Below are positions 38,417-43,951 of a stretch of 43,951 nucleotides of DNA, in pieces. Under the pieces are notes generated by a model, which had not been told where the DNA came from, did not search any database, and saw only the letters and a program-made list of their open reading frames with translations. A program made the position numbers and the translations under genes. The stretch is from Terriglobales bacterium (GTDB lineage: Bacteria > Acidobacteriota > Terriglobia > Terriglobales > Acidobacteriaceae). Positions within the stretch are counted from its first letter, which is position 1. Each line of letters opens with the position of its first letter. Location of the stretch: positions 1-43,951 of the forward strand of contig JAATFM010000255.1 of assembly GCA_015655195.1 (NCBI GenBank). Reading direction: 5' to 3'.

Positions 38417-38926
38417 TCAATGGGGCAAGTATTTTGCCGGCCAGATGCGGTAACGCGCATTCAGCGGCGAACAGAAAACCGAGGCCGTCCAGTAGAGAAA
38501 GATGCTGACGCCAATGTAAAACGCGGCGACATAGCCTGGTTTGTAATCCTCTGTAAATCCATTCAATACAGGCATGGCAACAAAACTGACGATGCAGGCA
38601 GAGACCAGAATGACAACCAGAAGCAGCCACCACACCAACAGCCAGGTAGAGGATCGAGCGGTGGGACGGATGACAGCCGCGGTCAGGACATGCCACACGA
38701 GGAAACAGACCAGCGATACGCTAAGAACGATTGCGGCATATGTCTGAAAGGATGTGACCAGATTTATTAACTGAGTGACCTGCTGCTGTCCACCATGCGG
38801 GTCAAGCTCCGTGCCGAGAACCTTGAGAACGAGCGGATTGTCCTCTCCCTGCACAAGGATGGCGGCAAAGGCGATGCAGTAGAACAAAAGCGCTATGACA
38901 ATCTTGACGAGTGTGCTGTTTTTCAT
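38417..38926 (-). CDS. Four-TM integral membrane protein
   Basis: A 169-residue protein with four hydrophobic segments: VKIVIALLFYCIAFAAILV (7-25), TYAAIVLSVSLVCFLVWHVL (62-81), WLLVWWLLLVVILVSACIVSFVA (94-116) and VAAFYIGVSIFLYWTASVF (133-151). A short extracytoplasmic loop lies between TM1 and TM2. AGGA precedes ATG 38926, six bases after the vWA lipoprotein's stop. No family is recognised. It could anchor the tubulin-like protein encoded next (inference). Confidence 0.8.
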   Translation of the reverse strand: MKNSTLVKIVIALLFYCIAFAAILVQGEDNPLVLKVLGTELDPHGGQQQVTQLINLVTSFQTYAAIVLSVSLVCFLVWHVLTAAVIRPTARSSTWLLVWWLLLVVILVSACIVSFVAMPVLNGFTEDYKPGYVAAFYIGVSIFLYWTASVFCSPLNARYRIWPAKYLPH

Positions 38927-38932
38927 GGTTCC

Positions 38933-40420
38933 TCAGTCGGCATGAACAAAAATGTAGTGATGATTCATAATCCGTTGTTCTTTATCGTTGAAAACCTCAG
39001 TCTGCAGAACCCTCAAAAATTCCGTTAAATCGGGTGTCAGCCCTGGACTGGAATCCTCAATCCCGGCAATCTTCCTGAAATGCCCGTCTGGATAGCTGGC
39101 CGGATTCATCGCTTTGGGCATTGCGATGCTCCAGATATGCAGCGGCGCTGCGTCGTCCGTATCTTCCAGGTTCGAGGATGCAGACTCCTTAACATCCACG
39201 CGGAACCGATAATTGCGCCCCGGAAGCAGCGCCGTGCGGTCGATGGCGATGCAGGTCTCGACTCCCTGGGAGCAGGAGACCGCCGAGATGGCTGCCGCCT
39301 TGTCGTCTTTCGGGGGATTGTGCGCCCCGTTTTGATTTCCATACACAACCGCGCTGATGCTATCGCCGCCACGAGCACCCGCTGCAATCGACCATGCTGG
39401 TTTCCACCCCGTCGTGCTCGCCCATGCATCTGTCGGCGGCTCCGTCCACTTTGCCGTCAGTTTCCCCTTGTCCAGCTTGTAAAATGCAATTGTCGAGCCC
39501 CGATAGTTGGAATCAAAGATGTGAGGCCGGTCCCGATCGCCTTTCACATCTCCATCTCCCAGCGCAGATCCGGTATACCCGCTCTCGCTCTTCGAGAAAT
39601 AGACCAGTTGTGCCTTACCTGTACTGAATGCGTCCACGAGTTTCGTCCGGTCCAGCAGAAACCGCACTCCATATTGCACGTCCGTTGCCGGGCCGCTCAA
39701 AATCACGTAAAAAGGCATTGAGGTTGCCTCCGGCTTCACAGGCAGATCTTCCACTTTCCCGTAGTACGGATTCCGAATCGCAAGAACGGCTACCGCGGTG
39801 GCATCGCTACGCAAATAGCGTTCTCCGATCTGTTCCCCCAGCGCGTTTAGGATTTGTTTATTCGGATCGCTCTCATACAAATCCGAAATCAGAATCTTCA
39901 ACTCCGGCGAGTTATCCAGTTTGTGCTGCGGCCGCAGCTTCTGCGGGCATAGCGCCGTTGGATCGGCGCTGAAGGGAATCCTGAGCTTCGTGTCCTTTTC
40001 CTGGAATCTGCCTGCCGGGTCGTTCCCCATCGTTGCAGCCTCTCCCGCGGGAAGAGGAATTGGACAATCTTCTCCAAAGCGCCAGAAATGAACCTTATCT
40101 TTTCCCCACTCCGAGGACCCCTCCTGTGACTCAATTCTTTCCAAAAGGGTCTGCAGGTAGTTGGTTCCGGAGACTGGCTGTTCCTCGGCTTGTGCCCGCT
40201 TGTCAGGATTATGGAGAAAGTGTTCAATCGATCCCGATCCGTCGATGTAAATGTTCACCACCAGTCCCGGCGTTGGCTTATAACCTGCCTGGGAAGAAAC
40301 GGGCTCCGACGGAACTTCGAGATCCTTTGCAGGCGGAGGGGCGCAGGCAGATACGCTTACGATGACCCCCACCGTAAGCACACCGGCCAGCATCGACCCG
40401 ACCATAGTGAGGTTGTTCAC
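38933..40420 (-). CDS. Lipoprotein with von Willebrand factor A (MIDAS) motif
   Basis: The track ORF starts at 40447. AAGGAG at 40430-40435, nine bases before GTG 40420, indicates the true start. It gives 495 residues with a clean lipoprotein signal (MNNLTMVGSMLAGVLTVGVI, then VSVSAC, lipidated Cys26). Soon after comes the MIDAS motif Asp-x-Ser-x-Ser in VVNIYIDGSGSIEHFL (Asp60, Ser62, Ser64), and LKILISDLYESDP could supply the later metal-contacting Asp. vWA domains bind proteins through a divalent metal. A Cys-containing C-terminal beta region (VSCSQGVETCIAIDRT) follows. It would sit on the outer face of the inner membrane or in the outer membrane. Confidence 0.83.
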   Translation of the reverse strand: MNNLTMVGSMLAGVLTVGVIVSVSACAPPPAKDLEVPSEPVSSQAGYKPTPGLVVNIYIDGSGSIEHFLHNPDKRAQAEEQPVSGTNYLQTLLERIESQEGSSEWGKDKVHFWRFGEDCPIPLPAGEAATMGNDPAGRFQEKDTKLRIPFSADPTALCPQKLRPQHKLDNSPELKILISDLYESDPNKQILNALGEQIGERYLRSDATAVAVLAIRNPYYGKVEDLPVKPEATSMPFYVILSGPATDVQYGVRFLLDRTKLVDAFSTGKAQLVYFSKSESGYTGSALGDGDVKGDRDRPHIFDSNYRGSTIAFYKLDKGKLTAKWTEPPTDAWASTTGWKPAWSIAAGARGGDSISAVVYGNQNGAHNPPKDDKAAAISAVSCSQGVETCIAIDRTALLPGRNYRFRVDVKESASSNLEDTDDAAPLHIWSIAMPKAMNPASYPDGHFRKIAGIEDSSPGLTPDLTEFLRVLQTEVFNDKEQRIMNHHYIFVHAD

Positions 40421-40443
40421 GCCAGATAGCTCCTTAAAAAGCA

Positions 40444-41853
40444 TCATGCAAACCGCCAGTGGGCAAGCTTCAGTCCTTCGGTCCCAGGATTGGTAGAGAA
40501 TTTTAAAAACGGTACCACCACATCGTTTCGGTCAATTAAAATCCCGCAGCAGGAATCCTCATTGCATTCGTTCCGCTGGTCTGGGAAAAGCGCCGACACC
40601 GCAGCGGCGCCCGAACCAATCGCAATCTTCCGCCAGCCGGGCTCCGGGTCCGGGTAGAAATATGCCGCTCGCCCGGCATCGAAGCCAACCGGCATCGCAG
40701 CCCTCATGGTGTGCCGCAGGGCCGGCTCATCGGGCTGCCCTGGAAACTCGATGCCCGCAGATGTGGCGGTAAAGAACCTTCCCTCCGGGAGGCTATGCAC
40801 GGCGAAACTTTCGCCATTGGCAACGTCATGGAAAGAGTATTCGCCCCGATCGAGCGAGACCTCAAGCAACACTGGACGATGCGACTCCTGTCCCCCGATC
40901 CTCTCTACGCGGTAACCGGCAATCCATGCATGTGGACCGCTGTCTGCGGCGACCGCCGCCATCGGCATCTGGCTCAGGGGCACGCCAATCCCTTTCGCTT
41001 CGCGGTTCATCATGGGCAGGAAATTCTCCGGTAAAGGAACAGCGCGTGTGCGCCCGGAGTCTATATCGAGCACTCCAATCGATTCCTCGCTGCAGAGAAT
41101 GATAAATTGACCGCTGAGCGCCGGACCGCAAACATCGGCTCCGCTGATTTTGAGAGGCTGCTCGACGGGTCGGTCGCCAGAGAAATACACAAGCGTCAGT
41201 GCGATCTCGCCGCCGCTGGTTCGGACCGCGACGGCGCAGAAATTCGGAGTGGCCGCCACACCCTTGAAGCCAGGCGAGTCCGCCTCAATGGAATTTGCAA
41301 GGATCTTTTCGTTCTCCTGCGGCTTGTAGAGGAGAGAAACCTGCCTGGTGGCAAGCGATACCGCTTCCAGACCGGACGGGCTGACCGCCAGGTACAGATA
41401 GCCGCGCAATCCCTTTTGCGAGTGCGCCGCCTCCACTATCGCACCGGCATTGAACCCCGCCCGGCCGAATTTGAGCTGCGCTACTTCACTGGATTGTGCA
41501 CTGCTGCGGGGAGCAATCGAGATTAGCTTGCCGCCGATGTCGAGCAGATACAACAACCCGTTAGCCAACAGCGGCGGGCGCCGGAAACATCCCCGCACGG
41601 AGAGAAAATCAGCCTTCGGAGCCTCGCCGGCAATCGAGGCGGCTGCGGGAGGCTCAAGATAGGCTCGGCAGGCGCGGCAATAGTGCGCGCCTGCGCGGTT
41701 CAGCGCCGAGCAGGATGGGCACACTACGATTGTTTGGCGAAGCTCACAGGAACACACAGTCGAGCGATTGACAGTGTCCTGTATTCGTTCGCACAACGCA
41801 AAGGGACAAAGGCGTGCTGAGGTCGCCATTGAAATCAACGGGAGCTGGTTCAT
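40444..41853 (-). CDS. Zinc-ribbon, beta-rich protein, first gene of the operon
   Basis: From ATG 41853, 470 residues. The N-terminus has eight Cys (16, 21, 34, 36, 45, 48, 59, 62); the last four form a classic ribbon CPSCSALNRAGAHYCRACRA. The remaining 400 residues are rich in short beta strands with a repeated pattern (LLYLLDIGGKLISIAP, GYLYLAVSPSGLEAVSLATR, ESIGVLDIDSGRTRAVPL), suggestive of a beta-propeller. There is no signal peptide, so it is likely cytoplasmic. Start choice: the promoter at 41887-41915 gives a leader of about 27 bases, and the longer ORF (41973) would cross that promoter. Function unknown. Confidence 0.78.
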   Translation of the reverse strand: MNQLPLISMATSARLCPFALCERIQDTVNRSTVCSCELRQTIVVCPSCSALNRAGAHYCRACRAYLEPPAAASIAGEAPKADFLSVRGCFRRPPLLANGLLYLLDIGGKLISIAPRSSAQSSEVAQLKFGRAGFNAGAIVEAAHSQKGLRGYLYLAVSPSGLEAVSLATRQVSLLYKPQENEKILANSIEADSPGFKGVAATPNFCAVAVRTSGGEIALTLVYFSGDRPVEQPLKISGADVCGPALSGQFIILCSEESIGVLDIDSGRTRAVPLPENFLPMMNREAKGIGVPLSQMPMAAVAADSGPHAWIAGYRVERIGGQESHRPVLLEVSLDRGEYSFHDVANGESFAVHSLPEGRFFTATSAGIEFPGQPDEPALRHTMRAAMPVGFDAGRAAYFYPDPEPGWRKIAIGSGAAAVSALFPDQRNECNEDSCCGILIDRNDVVVPFLKFSTNPGTEGLKLAHWRFA

Positions 41854-41886
41854 AACCACTCTTGGAATGTTAGACCCGAGGGGATA

Positions 41887-41915
41887 AGTATAGGCCCGGC
41901 ACAATTGCGCGTCAA
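41887..41915 (-). promoter_or_regulatory. Sigma70-type promoter of the cytoskeletal operon
   Basis: On the minus strand: TTGACG, 17 bases, TATACT. Transcription would begin near 41880, giving a leader of about 27 bases before ATG 41853. This is close to consensus with ideal spacing. Confidence 0.75.
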
Positions 41916-42097
41916 CAGAATTAGGGCAATCAGCCAGGGATGGCTGCGAAGCTCTGCTCAAGCACACTAACAATCAACGGACGGCGCCGTGACTACGCCT
42001 GCATCTGCGACGAGCGCATCTCGCACCAACTTGTATCGTGCTGCACGAAGGCGGATAAGTTCTTCCAATCCTACTTATGGGGATTTTCACTCTGGCT

Positions 42098-42127
42098 TAA
42101 CAATTTGCAGCGAATCATCGTATAGAA
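42098..42127 (+). promoter_or_regulatory. Possible sigma70-type promoter of the repeat lipoprotein
   Basis: TTAACA, 18 bases, TATAGA. It would give a leader of about 275 bases before the start at 42410, long enough to hold the hairpin at 42268-42293. Confidence 0.3.
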
Positions 42128-42267
42128 AAGAAGTATTCCTACAGTGATCTGTAGTTATGATGCTGAGCGGGCATCGTGGATATCTACGTGTACGTATTGA
42201 TCGAATTGCGTGCTCGCTACACACGAAGATCTGCAACAAATCCTTCACATAAAAATATCAATCCTTG

Positions 42268-42293
42268 CTGTTGAGAACAGACCGGCTCAACAG
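42268..42293. promoter_or_regulatory. Inverted repeat upstream of the repeat lipoprotein
   Basis: CTGTTGAG-(10 bases)-CTCAACAG is a perfect 8-bp inverted repeat. It could be a protein-binding site or an RNA hairpin in the leader. Confidence 0.35.
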
Positions 42294-42409
42294 TCACTGC
42301 GATAGAGGGAATGTTTCATAACTTTCCTCTCGAATGCCGCACCACGCCCATGCCACGCGATAAGTGTCCTGGCGAAGTGGAGAGCGCGCAGCATCTTATG
42401 GAGGCTTTT

Positions 42410-43951
42410 GTGCGATTTCTGTCGAAGGTGTTGTCGGGTAGCCGGCTGATAGCTACGAGCGTTGCGCTGGTAGGCGTTCTAATGATGATGGGTTGCGGAA
42501 GCAGTTCATCCTCCATGTCGGGCAATGGGACCGCAACGCCCACCTTTAGTCCCGGTGGCGGAACATACAACACATCGCAGTCAGTTACGATTGCCGATAC
42601 GACACCTGGCGCCGCGCTTTATTGCACCACTGACGGAACTACACCCACAACAGCCTCTCCGCATTGCAGCCAGCCGACCACGGTATATCAGACGGAATTT
42701 CTGCAGGCGATTGCGGTCGCTCCGAATATGGCGCCCAGCGCGGTGGCCTCGGCTGGATACACGATCAATCTGAATGGCGCGGCTACGCCGACCTTCACTC
42801 CTGCGGGCGGTACCTATACTTCCGCGCAGACGGTGACCATCGCTACAGCGACGACCGGCGCGAATATCTACTACACCGTTGACGGTTCTGTGCCGACACA
42901 GAATTCGACGTTGTATGCGGGGCCGGTGACAGTCTCTCAATCGGAGACGCTCAGCGCGATAGCTGTGGCAAGCGGGCTTAGCAACAGCGGCGTAGCCAGC
43001 GCGACCTACTCCATCGTTGCGGCGGGTTCGACACCTGCGGCAGCGCCCGCGATCTCGCCCAATGGCGGCACATTTACGTCTGCGCAGACTGTGACGATTA
43101 CAGATACGAGTAGCGGCGCGAACGTCTACTACTCTATCGATGGCAGCACTCCGAGTGCTACCTCACCGACCTCGACGCTCTATAGCGGACCGATTACGGT
43201 TTCGGCATCGGAGACGATTAAGGCGATCGCTACCGGCGGCGGCTTTACCGACAGCCCGGTAACGACGGCGGCCTTCACCATCAGTTCGGTAACCACGACG
43301 CCTGCTGCGGCTCCCACGATCTCGCCGAACGGCGGCACATTCACCTCCGCGCAGACGGTGACAATCGCGGATAGCAGCACTGGCACGAGCATCTACTACT
43401 CCGTTGATGGCAGCATGCCGAGCTCTACCTCTTCCACCTCGACACTCTATAGCGGCCCGATCACGGTATCGGCGACGGAGACTGTCAAAGCAATCGCGAC
43501 AGGTGGCGGTTTCACCGATAGCCCGGTAACGACGGCGGCCTTCACCATCACTGCGGTAACCACGACACCTGCTGCGGCTCCCACGATCTCGCCGAATGGC
43601 GGTACATTCACATCGGCGCAGACGGTGACAATCGCAGATGACAGCACTGGCGTGAGCATCTACTACTCCGTTGATGGCAGCACGCCAAGCTCTACCTCTT
43701 CCACCTCGACGCTCTACAGCGGTCCGATTACGGTATCGGCGACTGAAACTGTTAAGGCCATCGCAACCGGCGGCGGCTTTACCGATAGCCCGGTAACTTC
43801 GGCAGCCTTCACTATCAGCGTGCCTACACCGGCGGCTGCGCCCGTCTTCTCTCCGAATGGCGGTTCCTTTACATCGCAGCAGACGGTGACGATTACGGAT
43901 GCCAGCATGGGCGCGAGCATCTACTACTCCGTCGATGGCAGCACGCCGAGC
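42410..43951 (+). CDS. Lipoprotein of tandem chitobiase-C-like domains (partial, runs off right edge)
   Basis: This plus-strand frame is open to the right edge and absent from the ORF track. GTG 42410 follows GGAGG at ideal spacing; ATG 42398 is an alternative. The lipoprotein signal LIATSVALVGVLMMMGCGSS gives a Cys near residue 29. Behind it come at least five and a partial sixth beta module of the CHB_HEX_C type, each with an IYYSVDGSTPS-like centre and an ETVKAIATGGG-like strand. Such modules are found in secreted glycosidases and surface proteins as spacers or binding units; the catalytic or terminal domain would lie beyond the edge. It is divergent from the cytoskeletal operon. Confidence 0.85.
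   Translation, partial: MRFLSKVLSGSRLIATSVALVGVLMMMGCGSSSSSMSGNGTATPTFSPGGGTYNTSQSVTIADTTPGAALYCTTDGTTPTTASPHCSQPTTVYQTEFLQAIAVAPNMAPSAVASAGYTINLNGAATPTFTPAGGTYTSAQTVTIATATTGANIYYTVDGSVPTQNSTLYAGPVTVSQSETLSAIAVASGLSNSGVASATYSIVAAGSTPAAAPAISPNGGTFTSAQTVTITDTSSGANVYYSIDGSTPSATSPTSTLYSGPITVSASETIKAIATGGGFTDSPVTTAAFTISSVTTTPAAAPTISPNGGTFTSAQTVTIADSSTGTSIYYSVDGSMPSSTSSTSTLYSGPITVSATETVKAIATGGGFTDSPVTTAAFTITAVTTTPAAAPTISPNGGTFTSAQTVTIADDSTGVSIYYSVDGSTPSSTSSTSTLYSGPITVSATETVKAIATGGGFTDSPVTSAAFTISVPTPAAAPVFSPNGGSFTSQQTVTITDASMGASIYYSVDGSTPS
43034..43951 (+). repeat. 267-bp tandem repeats within the lipoprotein gene
   Basis: Units begin near 43034, 43301, 43568 and 43829 at CCTGCxGCxGC-like sequence. 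The first two spacings are 267 bases (89 codons) and the third is slightly shorter. Units two and three are nearly identical over long stretches such as ACGGCGGCCTTCACCATCA. Identity at DNA level points to recent duplication or homogenisation. Confidence 0.85.

Larger units (their letters stand above)
41916..42409. other. Intergenic region between divergent operon and repeat lipoprotein
   Basis: About 500 bases without a convincing gene; the 61-codon plus-strand ORF at 41940 has no recognisable features. It is AT-richer around 42050-42300. It holds a possible plus-strand promoter (42098-42127) and a perfect hairpin (42268-42293). Confidence 0.5.

Noticed and set aside
41940-42125. 61-codon plus-strand ORF
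   Set aside because: No ribosome site, no family-like features, AT-rich intergenic sequence.
43034-43951. Tandem repeats as a possible CRISPR array
   Set aside because: Units are 267 bases, coding and without unique spacers; they encode repeated protein domains.
42410-43951. Chitinase or hexosaminidase
   Set aside because: Only the C-terminal-type beta modules are visible; no catalytic domain is present in the window.

Overview
The window is high-GC bacterial DNA with dense, mostly co-directional genes. Housekeeping genes (secA, tmk, ftsK, flgM) sit among accessory genes, and a family of short palindromic intergenic repeats (core like TCCCACCCT...CAAAAACAAAGAC...GGGGCACCCGG) is scattered through the left half. 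This repeat style, the YXWGXW-type secreted protein and the overall gene style suggest an acidobacterium (Acidobacteriaceae/Terriglobia). That is an inference from general familiarity, not from a search. No tRNA, rRNA, CRISPR array, transposase or phage gene was seen.

Left part (1-23.3 kb): a partial SGNH/GDSL hydrolase, flgM, a CYTH-domain protein, secA, a small secreted/membrane protein, and a DHA2 drug exporter divergent from a TetR regulator. Two near-identical operators lie between the exporter and the regulator. Next is an AT-richer segment (about 8.4-11.5 kb) with a secreted-protein gene whose signal peptide looks frameshifted and an 11-TPR protein ending in a glycosyltransferase-like domain. 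After that come tmk, a YXWGXW-like secreted protein, a macrodomain protein, an aldo/keto reductase, a zinc-less MDR oxidoreductase, a small charged protein, an SDR, a 3-hydroxyisobutyrate-dehydrogenase-like protein, a NarL-type response regulator, a receiver-HPt protein and ftsK.

Right part (25.1-41.9 kb, all minus strand): the most interesting region. A strong sigma70-type promoter (41887-41915) precedes a tightly packed run of eleven genes, many overlapping or separated by fewer than 35 bases. In order of transcription they encode: a zinc-ribbon/beta-rich protein; a lipoprotein with a von Willebrand A (MIDAS) motif; a four-TM protein; a tubulin/FtsZ-like GTPase; a 1180-residue protein with a C-terminal actin/Hsp70-type ATPase; a TM/coiled-coil protein; a zinc-ribbon protein with an Hsp70-type ATPase; a single-TM protein; an HtrA/trypsin-like serine protease lipoprotein; a TM protein with a chitobiase-C-like domain and Sel1-like repeats; and a zinc-ribbon/TM/Ig-like protein. 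A large secreted protein (23585-25036) follows and may belong to the set. A tubulin-like and two actin-like nucleotidases together with envelope-anchored vWA and protease components look like a multi-component, envelope-spanning cytoskeletal or membrane-remodelling machine. I do not recognise it as a named, characterised system.

Divergent from the operon, the right edge holds a lipoprotein made of near-identical 267-bp tandem repeats, each encoding a chitobiase/beta-hexosaminidase C-terminal-type domain. The same domain type occurs in one operon protein, which hints at a functional link. Function for most of the operon is inferred from motifs only; no searches or structure predictions could be run.
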